Assembly (NCBI GenBank): GCA_008360975.2
Contig: CM039183.1
Coordinates: 46,677,850-46,741,849 of the forward strand
From: Lichenostomus cassidix
Taxonomy: Eukaryota; Chordata; Aves; Passeriformes; Meliphagidae
Reading direction: 5' to 3'
Length of the DNA stretch: 64,000 nt
The notes beneath the pieces were generated by a model. That model ran no database searches. It saw nothing but the letters and a program-made list of their open reading frames with translations, and was not told the origin of the DNA. A program made the position numbers and the translations under genes. Positions 14,589-27,114 of the stretch are shown piece by piece. Position 1 is the stretch's first letter. Each line of letters starts with the position of its first letter.

Positions 14589-14652
14589 CTTTCCTTCATC
14601 CATTGGATTGTCACTAATATGGACAACAGGTCCTGGGTGAGATTTGGATGAC
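14589..14652 (-). CDS. STXBP5: STXBP5 coding exon 6 (residues 190-211)
   Basis: A short 64-nt exon. Its first base completes Leu190, and it then encodes SSKSHPGPVVHISDNPMDEG K. The acceptor is TTTTTTAG|GTCATC and the donor AAG|GTAGGA (GT at 14588-14587), phase 0. HPGPVVHISDNPMDEGKLLIGF across the exon 6/7 junction is the classic start of a WD40 blade (strand a, His-x-Gly/Pro then strand b). It joins cleanly to exon 7. Confidence 0.96.
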
Positions 14653-15789
14653 CTAAAAAAGAAATATTTCCATTAAAAAAAATTGTCCCATGCCCTAAAG
14701 GGCATCTCAAAATGATTGGAAGCAACACAAATTCTGCAGATACAGACTCCACATAAGCCAGCTGTGACATTTCAAAATGGAGTTACTTTTACCTCAAGCC
14801 CATGAATACTGTGCCTATTTGTAGACACTTAGTTTCTGTCTTAAGGAAAGAATTATTTACTGCCTATCAACAAAAGGATTACCAGTAGCTTTAAAAATTT
14901 TATCTTAACATCTGTTGTTACAGAATTGATAGTGTTGGATAAAATGCTTACATTTACACTGGAAAACAGGTTTTGCCATTTTTCATACACTGCCCAAGAT
15001 GGCCACTGCTACAATAACACAGAATTAACACTTTATGTTGATTTCTCACTGTTGAAGAATGTTGAAGATGAATAAAGAGCTGTGTTTGCTTCAAAACCCT
15101 TTGGCAAGTGATGGATTTCATGTGTTTTTGAAATTAGATACACTGGGAACGAAACACTAGCACAGAACAGCAGCACACAACTACATCTTTTCCCCCACAA
15201 ACCACTATATTTGTACATACATTTTTAACATTAAAAAAGGAGGTGCAGTGACAATATCTATAAAATGTATTTTGCCCTTGGAATAGACTCATTTAATCTG
15301 CATTTCAGAAAGTAACTCAGAATACATCAGGCCTCTTAAAAAGTTTTCAACTCAGAATACATCAGGCCTCTTAAAAAAATGCATTATCTTTACATTTTGG
15401 TCTTTGGCCCCAAATTGTAGAAGTGACATGTTTGTCCAAGTACCCAAGTACCAGCCACACCATATTTTAATATATATTACTTTTTCTTCTATTTTATCCC
15501 CACGTGGGTGATTTTACATCTACTTCTATATTGTCTGTTTTTTCTATTTCCATGTCCACTCCAGAAACTATGATCAAATATTGCTAATAGGCAGAAATAT
15601 ATATTAACACTTCACATTCATGAAAATAAAAAGCATTTACATGACTATGTACTTTGATAGTGTATTTAGTGCAGTAAGATGAATATGGAGACCACTCTGG
15701 AGAATAATGACATTCCTGCAACTGATGTTAACAACATCTGGGACACTCCTATTCCCTCCCCTCCACAGACAACACTTGGTTACACTCAC
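14653..15789 (-). other. STXBP5: STXBP5 intron 5 (1.1 kb)
   Basis: GTGAGT donor and T-rich acceptor ending TTTTTTAG. Contains a 35-nt-period direct duplication at 15314-15377 and nothing else recognisable. Confidence 0.85.
15314..15377. repeat. Two-copy direct repeat, period 35 nt
   Basis: AACTCAGAATACATCAGGCC followed by TCTTAAAAA occurs at 15314 and again at 15349, identical over 29 nt. The perfect match suggests a recent duplication inside intron 5. Confidence 0.9.
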
Positions 15790-15924
15790 AGTTCAATGGC
15801 TTTATTCCACATGATGACATAGCCTGAGAGAGTAAATGATTCCACATTGACAATGTGAATATTTCCTCTTTCGGTGCCCACGTATAGCCATTTGCTTTGG
15901 AAAGGCAGATGACAAAAAGTTATC
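15790..15924 (-). CDS. STXBP5: STXBP5 coding exon 5 (residues 145-189 and part of 190)
   Basis: The first base completes Arg145. The exon encodes ITFCHLPFQSKWLYVGTERG, then NIHIVNVESFTLSGYVIMWN and KAIE plus two bases of Leu190. WLYVGTERGNIHIVNVE is a typical propeller blade and is among the most conserved tomosyn stretches. The acceptor is TTTCAG|G and the donor ACT|GTGAGT (GT at 15789-15788), phase 2. Length is 135 nt. Entry and exit phases are equal (2 and 2), so the exon could in principle be skipped without a frameshift, at the cost of a blade. Confidence 0.97.
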
Positions 15925-18900
15925 CTGAAAGAGAAAGCCACCAAAAGGGAATTAAATAAATGACTTTTTGATATCCCACACTGCAAGGTCTACGCTACCA
16001 AAAGGTAGAAAAAAGGCAACAGGCAAACAGGAAAATATAAGGCAAGTTTGAGGTAAAGTAGAAAAGCCAGTACATGACCAAAGTAAGAGAAGAGCAGACA
16101 ATGTAGAACCTTAGGCTAAACAAAAAAATAGAAAGGTATTCTAAAACTCATAAATCACTCAAATAAAAAAAAAAATTACAGTTACCTTTGAAATATTGAA
16201 TGTATTTGATCAAGATTGCTGTCACATCAGACTTAAAATACAATATTCCTATAGTCTATAAATCTCCCTTTGGAATCTATCTACCTCCAAGTTTAAAAGA
16301 ACAGAGGATGTTAGAAGTTGTCATATGCAGATTAAGCTAGTTTCAAGTAAGGAGACAAAGACAAAAGTTAAAACTCAAGAAAAGTAAGCTTACACATAAT
16401 CCAAATTAACCCCTAAAGAGCAAACCTTAGAACAATCCTAAACAACTATAAAAGTAAGTTTAAAAGCATTTTAAACTTCAGGCTGTTACTTTAATTCAAT
16501 GATGTTTTAATTTTTTGCCTTACAGTTTTTTCTTCTGCTAGAAGAGAGTACCTGCACAAAACCCAACAGCTAACAATTGTATGTACCAGAACTCCTCTTT
16601 GACCGTAGCTTTTGCACAAATACTAGTATTTGAAAACCTGATTATTTCTGCCCCCTTGAGTCTTGATTATTGTTGACTAATTCATCAAGATAAGGAAACA
16701 ATGTCTGTAAGAACTGACAGAAGGCTAGCTAGAAATTGGAGTATAGAAACTTTCTGGAAACTCTAAACCATTTTAATCTGACAGGGTCTGACATTGAAAG
16801 AAATTGCCAAATTACTTAGCCATCAAACTTGGGCTTTCAGAAATGCCTCGGTGATAAGGTAAAACAATTATTCAATAAGAATTTGTTCTGTTGACTCTAA
16901 TCCTTAGCTTTACAATTTTTTTCGTTCTTGTTTTCTCCCAGTTGGGTTGCTTATTGCCAAATCCACACATCACTTCACAAGCCTATTAAGTATTTATGCA
17001 AAGAACAGATTTAGATCCTTTGCATTAGATGCTGTATATGCACAGTTACTTGAGCTGAAAGGAAAGTCTAACAGCAGCAAAGCAATAAATTGCTGTAGCT
17101 GAAGAGATGTTAGGTTTCAAAAGTTAAGGCTTCTGTAGTGATACTACCTGGATTCAGAAGTGTACCATTTTGGGGTGGTTTTCACTTATTTTTCCCTAAT
17201 TAGGAAATGCAGTTTGCTCAAGCAACTATTTGATCTATCTGCTTTCCAACTCCATTTCTTGTCCTTGAACATTTATGCCAGATGGCTGCACTAACTTTTT
17301 GCATTGACGTTTGACAGAAAAAAGATCCTATATAGATGACTTAAAATGCTCTCCCCACCCACTGAACTTTATAGAGGTTGTAACACATTTAACTAAGCAC
17401 ACTAATCTGCAAACACCACAGGTTGAACACTTGTGTTTGCCCAACATCCTTGAAAAAAAATTTAATGGAACCTTTAATCACATACACAAAATTGGTACAC
17501 ATTCTTCTTAGGCAGGCAGTTACTTTATATAAAGATCCAGCATAATCATAAACCTTCAGCACTCTGCAACACCACAGATGCTTCTTGTGCCAGCACTCCA
17601 CATGCCAGAAGCAGCTGGCAACCAGATCAGTTGGATCCAAAATCATGGTCTAGCAGCCAGAAAAAATAATCAGGAGCAGGGTTGTAGGCTTGTCTTGATT
17701 AGTAAGTTAATGTTGTTAATTATAATTGTCCTACACTTTCATTATGAAAACAAAATCTTTCTTGCGTCATTTGAAGTGAGCAAAAATAAAAGCTGGGACT
17801 TCAGCTTTGACTGCTATAGCCCAAGGGTAACATTTAAAGAAGTGCCCAGCTCCTCAATATTCTTGATACTCTTCTTGAATATGCAGGCATATTCAATTTA
17901 CTGTCTCCTTTGTGCAACTGAGATTAATTTGGTCAAGAGTTAGCAAACAATGAAGTGATTCCATGTCAATAGTAAAAGAACAGAACAAGTAGCTTCACAA
18001 AATATTTACAATCTCTCAAAGGCAGGAGGTTGAAACTACTTCAAAATTGTAAAGTGTAGGCACATAACAGGGTTCCTAATCTTATTCTTCAAAGTATTTT
18101 ACCTTTCTTCAACAATCAGTCTTGTATAACTTTTCTATAAGCTAAAAAATATTCCTAGAACATTTATATGTCACAGAACAACTAGTTAAATCCTAAAGGA
18201 ATGGCATGCTGATCCTGCTGTAAGAATCAACATTTCTTCTTGAATGTAGTAAATGTTACTCCATTTGCAAATAATAAACATATTTACTATTTTTTTCCTC
18301 AATAGAAAAACTATGTTTTCCAACTTTCAGAAACACAATTACATTTTGACTGAATGACTCATTTCAGATAGCTGCATTTATTTTAGCAATTTACAGAATA
18401 GTATTTCCAACATTAAAGTTCATGCACTGAGCTCCTCTCCTCACTGATGAAGGCTTCACCTGAGTATATTTTAAATAACTTTGGAAGCGTTCCAGCCTTC
18501 TTAAAACCTAAAAATCAGTGAAGCTATGACCATCTGAATGGCCAGCAGCCTTTGTTTGCTCTGCTCATAATTGCACTGATGACTGAAGGGATTCAAACAC
18601 CTCTTGAAGGATGGAAACAAAAGGTTAGAGTTTTCTTTGTACTGAAGCAGTACTTGCTTATTTGACACTTGGCCATGGAGAGCATGGGGTTTTTTTCTGA
18701 AAAATGCAGATTTTTCTTTCAGAAACCTATATTATGCCACAAGATTAGACTATACTTCATCCATAATGTATTTTAAGATCAACGGAAGCAGAATTTGCCA
18801 TATAATGCTCTAGCTATTTCTACAACTCAAGCACACTTCCCCCTCTCTCCCTACCCACAAAGAGATATATACATAAAAGTGGAAAATAAAATCAATTGTT

Positions 18901-21900
18901 GGGAAAAAATCAAAAAGACTACAGATGAAAAGATTTTGTACAAGTCTTTCTTGCACACAAACCCCAACTGCCTGAAAACAATGTCACAGTCAAAAGCAGA
19001 CTACCATACTTTTCTCCTGTATAGCAAGCCATTTTGCCCAAAAATACTAAAATAGAAGCATCTGTGATTTAAAATAGTCCAGTTTTGTGCATCTAAAGAG
19101 ACAGCCTGGGATTGTCTGAGCCAGCAATCACAGAAAGCAGGCTTTTGCAGGCAGTTCTTTCATGGCACAACAGATTCCTCATGTTGTCTCCAAGGCAGTT
19201 TGAGCTCCCTCAGTAAGAGTAGTACATTTTGTGAAACAGAACAAACTTTTAATATAAACCAGTACTGGGCACAGCATGTCATTTCAAATATTTCACTTTC
19301 CCAAATCTTCACAAAGAGAAAGATCCCTTTATAGAAAAAAAAAAATTGCTTTAAGGAGATTTTTTTTTTTCAATGTGAAATCTACAGTAAGATTTTAGTA
19401 TAAACTAACATCACCACTAAAGTGAGGTACTGTTATACAAGCCCAAAGCAGTCAGGGAAGTTTTAAATTCTAATGATTCTAATGTAGCTGTAATTTACTT
19501 TAAGCACAAAATCTTCCTCTTCTAAGCATACATATTTGCAAAGTCACTCCTTCTTCACCCTCCCCCCGCCCCCCAAAAAACAAAGCAAATCCAAAACTTT
19601 TCTTTCTTGCAAAATGAATTTGTAAGAGCTGAACCAATAGTTGAAAAAAACAAAATTATATACAGAAAACCAAGTGGCACATCTGCAGGGAAAAAAATGA
19701 TAAAATATTTACTGTTCATATTCTAATTAAAATATAATTTAGGATATTGCTTATGGGAGAGTCCTAGCAATGACAGGAGAATCTTCAATAAGTTGCTTGT
19801 AAACCTGCTGAAAGGATTGCCTTTCTTAACTGCAGACCTTTACTGTTAATCTGTCAAACCTATTTTAAAAAAATCTTAATTTTGCTGTTTCACAACATAC
19901 GTTAAAACTATTAATATACCAAGTGAAAATATTCCCTACAGGAATTTAGTTAGTGCAATATCAAAGAACACAACTTATTAAATTAATACATAAGTCAAAT
20001 AATTAGTTTAAGTGGAAATATTAAGGAAAAATGGCAGGCCGTTAACTTGACTGTATTACCATGACAGCAGAAATCCTTCTAAATTAATCTCTACCTTTTC
20101 CTAGTCTACTGCATTATGAAGCATTATACATTCTTCAGAATTTTTCACTGCTTTAACAAAGCACAGTGACAAATACTTTGAAGTATGACAAACACTGATA
20201 ACAGGTTTTATTGTTAAGTCACTAAAACATTTCTAGTGCCTCAGGCTATCATTATAGGTCGGCAGTTACTGTAAGTACATCAGCTGCTCAGATCATTATT
20301 GTATAGACAAAATAAGAGCAAAAGATTAAGCTATCGAAGCTGTGTTCTGCAACCTTTATCCTCAACCTTTCACATATCAGATAGCACCATGTAAAATTCA
20401 GAAGCTGAGAAGTTTAATTTTGATGTTAGTGTAGACTCCACATCCATGGACTCTTGTCAAAGTCTTCCATGGGCTTAAAAAGTCAAAAGGCAGTATCAAA
20501 TGGCATGCTGATGGAAGCAAGCAGTGAGTGGCTTTGATACTGCCTGACTGCTGCAAAAGGGTCTTTTTCCACATCTGATAACTTCACTAAGTTTAAAACA
20601 CCTACCAGTACAAAAAAGGCCTCAAAGACCAGAAGGTATATGCAGAGGAAGAAATCCTCTTCAATGCATCCCAAAATTGTCCCACCAAAAGACCATGTGG
20701 GTAAATGCAGTACACCATAGGAACTGAACCAGGTACTTCAATTCCATTTATATCATATAAGGGCACTTCCCCCATTATATTCACTTGAATGGCTGCCTCT
20801 TAAGGCAGCTGAGAACCATTTATGTTCAGTATCTGAGTTGAGACAGACACAAGCGGTGTCAAGATGGAGTAAGCAGGTGTCAGAGCAAGATACTTAAATA
20901 GCTTGGGATGACACAAAACGTAACCAGACCATTGGCATGTCAGACATACCAAAAGGAGTTCACATATATGTAGTGCAAGGCATTTCACCAGTGGTAAGAA
21001 AGTCTCAGATTTTTTGGGTGTTTTGTGTGATTTTCTTCAATTCTGAAAAATTCTCTCTGTTGCCTCAAAGGGAATGTGGGAAGTCACAAACTCTAATGGA
21101 AGAAAAAAAAATGACCACAGGAGACAGAAAAATTATGCTTATCACTGATGGAGAAGTTTGTAATTTAAGCAGAACTTAAAGACTAGAAGTCAAATTCTGA
21201 TCCAAGAATGTGACACTGAACATTATAAGCCTCCTACCACTGCAAAAGTCAGTGTGAAAGAAAAAAAATAGCTAAGAGGGCAACTGAGGCAATTTAAAAA
21301 CCAGTTCTCAGAAATTTAAAATTTCTGAGTGACAGGAATCACCATTTTTGTTCTGCCTCAGTGCTAAAGGCAGCAGAAGACAATTGATACAACTGCAGTT
21401 CCATCAACCACGCTGACATGTGGCACTCTGCATGCAAGCACGGCCTCAAGGAAACACTTTTCAAATGAATCTGATCCTTGTGAAAGAAACATTCACATAT
21501 ATGGCAATTCCAGACAGTCAAGAAGTCCATTTTCTTCTGCTAGTTTCTTGAAACAGGATCAAACTCCTTTAATTACATCCCCTACTGAATCACCACTGAG
21601 TTAAGATTTTTAGCTCACTAAGTAAAAGGCTTTACATGACACCATCAAGGCAAGCAGACCTAGTGATCATTTCCTCTCATTCTGAAGAAAGTCACTTCAA
21701 AAAGTGTGAAAAAAAGAAAATAAATCCCAAACAAAAAACTTAGTTATGTGTGAAAAATGAACCAAAACCCCATAAACAATGTCTATCATCACGTGCTCTC
21801 ACAGACAGGAAAACCTGTATGTCCTTCTGCTATCCACAAAGTGGCAGAATTGGTCAGTTTATAAATTCAAGGTGAAAGAAAACTCCCAAGCTTGCCTAAG

Positions 21901-23388
21901 CACAGGCTGAGTACAAATTTACAGTATCTAACAAAGTAACATATGTGTCAATAGAAGTTTAAATTCTTATTATTATGAAGTAAATACAAGTGGGATTTTC
22001 CACTGTCTGTAGACAGTGTTCCAAACATAATGCTTAAGTTGCTGTTTACAGCAGGATACAAAGCCAAAGACATTTTAAGCATAATTTTGTAACTCTGAAT
22101 TATGCAGTTTCATGTTGAGAAAAACTATTTAAATCCCACAGCACAGAAGCTGACATATTAAAAATTAAACTGCTATCAATGCATTCAGAGATTGATATGC
22201 AGAGCACTCACATGAAACACTCACTTCTATTTTTATTCCATTCTTGCTTTGTGACATACCATGAAGAAAAACTTTCTTTTGGCATTAGAACAGGGAATGT
22301 CAGCTCAGGAAGGATGTAAATCTTGGATAATGAAACAAACTTTTCGTATTTGTGTACAAAGCTGGTTTGCTTGGCTGGCAAAGGGTCCTCAAATTTGTCA
22401 TCCCATGCTACTTTTTCTGTTTTTTTTCAATCAAGTTAGTCTGTTACTCCATCCTCTCAAACAGGATCTGTGAAAGTCTCTGGCTGGTTAGTGATGCATG
22501 TTTGACCCTTCACACCTTAGATCAGCACCAAGTTTAACAGTTCCTGCATGGCATGAAACTAAAGCCAGATTAGGTGTCTGTCTGATCTATCTATTTCACA
22601 ACATGCTTTCAATATTTACTCTATTAAGATGTGTTAACTACACTTATTTCAGAGGTAGCCTAGTGTAACATTTATGTTTACTACTAAGTGAAAGCAAATT
22701 TGACATGAATCTTGCATGACTTTTTAGACAGAGCTGTTAAAAGGCTGTGCCTGAAGCCTACAGAATTCATTAATAAGTCATAGCCTTATTTGATTTTTTA
22801 ATTAATTTTTTTTAAACATCGTTAAAGGACATTTTTCAAGACTGAGAAAATCCTTTCACCTGGGCACCTAACTGCTACAGTTACCTTTCTATGCTACAGA
22901 CAACCTTTTAGCTCAACTCTAAACCTTATACATAAAATTGTTATTTAGAAACAAAATCTGAATAAAATTTGCCTGTGACATGATAAAGTTCAGCTCCTGT
23001 TAAACAGGACACAAATACTGCTTTTCTGCAATGTCAAAACACTTCCAGGTGAACCAAATCAATTATACAATTTCAAACCTTGGCCTCTACAGAAACCTAG
23101 AGCAAACACTGATGCCACTAGAACCATTGCTTCAGTCATATAATAAGATTTCCAAGATATTTAATCTCCCTTTACAAACTGACAAATTACCATTAGAGAA
23201 GACAGTTATAAACCTGTGTTGCAGTATACAAAATACTTTAAATAAATCCTATTTGAGAAGTAAGTTATTATGAACAGATCTTAATCCCACAACATGAAAT
23301 ACTTCAAAAATTTTATTAATTAGGTTTGTAAGAATTTCATGCTTCTGACTTGAGAATGTAGAGTCTAAGAAAAGCTGACTTTAGTCAT

Positions 23389-24728
23389 GATATGGATTAT
23401 GGTGCTGCATGTCCCAGAACACTGATTTCTCTGACCAGAGAAACACTCATTATGCCCTGGCCTTGATAAACTGCACTTGGACTGAACTCCCCTTGAGCTT
23501 ATCAGAAACACTGTCTGTTCCCAGGAACTAGCAGGTGTCTAATGAACACCTGTTTTTAACAAACAGTCTTGGAAATTTATTTTTCTCGTTTGAGTAACAA
23601 CTCAAGTGGAATAATATTTTTGTTGTTGAACTTTGAAAGAAAGTTACCCACTCAAATTGGCCAGGATGGAACATTACTACAACTAAAACCCACTCTCCTG
23701 CTACCCTATAAACAGTGGCCCAAAGTGAGACCCTTCTGAGCTCCTGATTATAAGAGGGTAATGTGTACTAAAACCCACTGTCTAACAACCCTATAAACAG
23801 CAGTGCACAGTGAGATCCTTTTGAGCTCTCAGTTCCCAGAAGATAAGGAGCTAATGTGTATGCCTCAAACACAGACAACTAGATGGCTGTGGAGACAGTC
23901 AAGGACTGTTATTACTAACAGACAAGACTTCTTGGTAAAACCAAGGACTATTGGTATTAACACACCATGAGAAAAAAAAGCTTTGGCTGGAGAAGGAGGC
24001 CAGGAGGAGATAGAGAAACACTTTTCCTTTAGAAAGAACACAGTAGAGTACAATGCAAGAGCAGGAATGAGTGGAAAGAAGCGGATGTGGACTATAGGGT
24101 GGGATTAAAATCACCAAAGACCCCCAAAGCCCTCTGGCCCATTTCCAAAAAGGCCTGAAAGAACAGACTGTGCATAATTATTATTACATAGAAAGCAAGA
24201 AACCCATCTTGCTTTCATCTGGCAGGTGGAGAAATCTGCCCCTAAAAAGGTACTCCCGCAAGCCTGGGCAGCACACCCAGGATCCTGGGCATCTCATCAG
24301 GCAGACCAAGGCAGCTGGATCAATGCTGAAACCAGGACTGGCATTCCATCAGCTAAAGAGATCAGCAGCTGTCATTCCAGCAGCCTTCTTTTCTCCTTTC
24401 TTTACTTTTCCCTCTCTTTTTCTCTTTTCCTTTAATTCATTCCCCTCTTTAATTTCTCTCTTCCTCTTTCTTTCACTCCTTTTTTTTTTAGTTCATGTCT
24501 CCCCCTTTAATTCCCCTGTTCCCTTTCACCCTACCCCTTTATTCCAACACCCACTGCCATGTGGTTATATAGTAGGTCATGGACTAATATGCCCATTTCC
24601 ATGCCAAGTATGTAATTTAATCAAATAAAACTGTGATTGTTTGCGGACCCTCTGACTTTTGCCATTCCTTTCAACCAATAAGCATTGAATCTTAGGTACT
24701 TCCTTCCCCTTAAGGGTGAGCTGTCACA
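23389..24728 (+). mobile_element. LTR of an avian endogenous retrovirus (approximate borders)
   Basis: The right part has an AATAAA poly-A signal (24624-24629), a following segment ending near AAGGGTGAGCTGTCACA, and a long pyrimidine-rich tract (about 24389-24540). All of these are features of an ERV LTR R/U5 end seen repeatedly in birds. The left part has an 85-nt tandem duplication typical of LTR U3 enhancer regions. Borders are estimates; the left edge may begin as late as 23650. Family not named, no retroviral genes present. Confidence 0.5.
23682..23861. repeat. Diverged tandem duplication, about 85-nt period
   Basis: Units start CTAAAACCCACT at 23683 and 23768. Both continue through CCCTATAAACAG, AGTGAGA and GAGCTC to AATGTGTA. 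They differ at several sites. Probably part of the U3 of the LTR at 23389-24728. Confidence 0.85.
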
Positions 24729-25744
24729 GAGAAGACCCAATTTTATTCAAGAACACACTCCTCAGTAAGCTTAGTTGTTATTATACAGCATAAAACTGAT
24801 CTAAGAAAAGCCCATTTACTTCAGATTCATATAGCATACTGAAACTATTAGGTATAATGAATTACGAAGAACCAAGGGTTATGAAGGCCCCTATTTGGAA
24901 TTATTCAACAGTGAATTTTTTTGCAGTTTGAGTTCAATCAAATGATAATGAAATTACACATTATTTTATAAACTACTCAAAAGAAAACAATATTTGAAAA
25001 CAGTTAACAGTCATCCAGCATGACCTAAGTGGCTATGACAATGTACAGATCTGGCAATCTTAAGTGTTCTGGCTACTTTTATATGTTATCATAATAGATA
25101 TTTTAAAATTAAAATTGCTAGAAGAATAAGCCCTTGTCTCAAACTGTGCTTACACAACTCATGGTAACTATGGTGCTTTCATTACTTATCTTAGCAAGAC
25201 AGGATTAGTAACTAATGCAGCCTCTAAAGCAACATCAGTGACCAAGACTCCTTTCTACTCCCCTCAACTCCCTGTGACAGGTTTTGCTACTGGTATCATC
25301 ACATTTACAGGAAAAGGATAGTTTAAAGCTTTCACTTGGCTTAGCCAAAGATATCCATACATCTAAAACTCTAAGCCAGCTTACAACAGATTTGCACACA
25401 ATCAATCACCTCCTCAGATACCTGTTTAAAAGCATTACTTAGAAGCCCCTGTTTAAGTGTGGTTTCAGGATACAAATTTTACTAATTTTACACTCACATT
25501 TAAGTAGACACACTACAAGCAAAAGAAAAGTCACCAAAAAAAAAAAAAAAGGAAGGGAGAGGTAAAAAATTCAGTTTGGATACACCACTGTATCTCCTAC
25601 ACTTGGACAATCCTCATTAAACTAGTGGTTATAAACTGTATTTCTCTCCATTTGATTTTTATGCTGTGTAAAGGAACACTGCCACTCCTTTGGGGTAAAG
25701 AACTTGCCTCACTTAAAAAGGCTTTCTGTTTTCTGTATAACAGT

Positions 25745-26035
25745 TCAGAATCACAGAATTGTCTGGGCCTGAAGGGGCCTTTAGACATCATCTAGTCCAA
25801 CCCACCTGTTGTAGGCAGGGACATCTTTCAGTAGATTGTTGATCAAAGCCCCATCCAAACTGTTCTTGAAAACTTCCAGGGATGAGGCATCCACTGCTTT
25901 TCTAGGCAAGCAGTTACAGTGTCTCACCACCATCACAGTGAAGAACTTCTTTCAATATCCAATCTAAATCTACCCTCTTTCAGTTTAAAGTCATTAACCC
26001 TTGTTCTGTCCCTACAGGCCTTGGTCAGATTTTAT
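25745..26035 (-). mobile_element. CR1 LINE 3' fragment
   Basis: The plus strand reads TCACAGAATTGTCTGGGCCT, then TCATCTAGTCCAACCCACCT, and on through CTTCCAGGGATGAGGCATCC and CACAGTGAAGAACTTCTTTC, the reverse complement of the CR1 3' end. The 3' terminus is at the left (25745), so the element is on the minus strand, 5'-truncated as usual for CR1. Confidence 0.92.
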
Positions 26036-27013
26036 GCACAGTGATAACAGAAATAATTTCAAAAGGGCCTTAGAATCACTTAGTCATCTATACAAAAAAA
26101 AAACCAAACCCAACCCAGTAATCTGTATTTATGTTGTTCCTGACAAATTTGCTCATAACCTGCTCTTTACAACAAGGTTACCATTTAACCCACCCAGCAG
26201 TTTGGTTAGCATTTTGCATGACACTACATTTGAAGGTACTACATAAATATTTAACTTCTTTCTATTGCTACCCACTACTTAAAGCTTATTACCTCCTGCC
26301 CTATTCAAAAGACATACAAGTCACAGATCATTCTGCATTCTTGCTAGTATTCTTTGAGCTCCCTAAGCAGTCCATCTCCAATGCATACTGTTCAAAAGCA
26401 AGCACAGCATTCCAGCTGAGATTTCACATACACTGGAAAAGAAGGCATACTTCCTAAAAGGGAACGAGTACAGTGCTATTTAAAAAAAGACATGTTTTTA
26501 AGAAATTAAATCAACTGACTTTTAGAAATTTCATCTTGAATGTCTCCCTAGCTTCCTTACAATGCTATTACTTGAGTATAAAAAATTTTAGTCAAAACGC
26601 TAGTTGTTCGCAGCTACTCTGATATCCACAAGAGCTCTAACACTGTAGAATTCTACTTTGCCATCAAGGGAGAAAAAAATCCAGATAAAAAATTGATCTA
26701 GTTTTCCCATTGTCTCGTTGGTGCACACACTTCCTCTTGTTCAAAAATTCCTCTGAAGACATACATTCAAAATATTCTATCCCTTCACACTTTAAAGATA
26801 CGAAAATTGACGTTCAGCAATGCAATACAGAAAGTAACAGAAAAGGCATCTCATTAGGTCACCAGTGTGTCTATTCACAAGTACTTTGGGTCCTAACAGA
26901 CTGAAATTCAAATCCAGTTTCAGTTATGTCTTGAACTGCCTTAATAAAATCCAATCTTACAATAGCATGCAGTGTGATGCCAAAGGGCACTGCAATAATA
27001 ACCAAATCCCTAC

Positions 27014-27114
27014 CGTTCCCGGTTAAATTTGAGTGAATGAAGTATAGCAGGTCTCTTCTGGCGCAAATTCCACAGGTGTAAGGTGTCATCAGCCAAGGCA
27101 CTCACAAGAGCTCC
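27014..27114 (-). CDS. STXBP5: STXBP5 coding exon 4 (residues 112-144 and part of 145)
   Basis: Encodes GALVSALADDTLHLWNLRQK, then RPAILHSLKFNRE and two bases of Arg145. DDTLHLWNLR is a clear WD-repeat strand d ending in a Trp-Asn dipeptide in place of WD. The acceptor is CATAG|GGA and the donor CG|GTAGGG (GT at 27013-27012), phase 2. Residues KFNRERIT differ from the KFCRERVT I recall for mammalian STXBP5 and look more like the paralogue STXBP5L at this spot, although the flanking residues are STXBP5-like. Length 101 nt. Confidence 0.96.

Larger units (their letters stand above)
15925..27013 (-). other. STXBP5: STXBP5 intron 4 (11.1 kb)
   Basis: GTAGGG donor, TTTCAG acceptor. Contains an LTR at about 23389-24728 with an 85-nt tandem duplication in its left half, and a CR1 fragment at 25745-26035. 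The rest (15925-23388 and 26036-27013) is AT-rich sequence with poly-A and poly-T tracts and no gene I can support. Confidence 0.85.

Noticed and set aside
20483..20988. Minus-strand open frames containing IYPHGLL, which looked a little like the HPHG-type motif of lipid acyltransferases.
   Set aside because: The match is a few residues only, frames are interrupted, and neighbouring sequence does not align with any acyltransferase I know. Chance is the simpler explanation.
24170..24628. 152-codon plus-strand open frame rich in Phe, Ser, Leu and Pro.
   Set aside because: The hydrophobic run comes from the pyrimidine-rich tract of a putative LTR; not a membrane protein.
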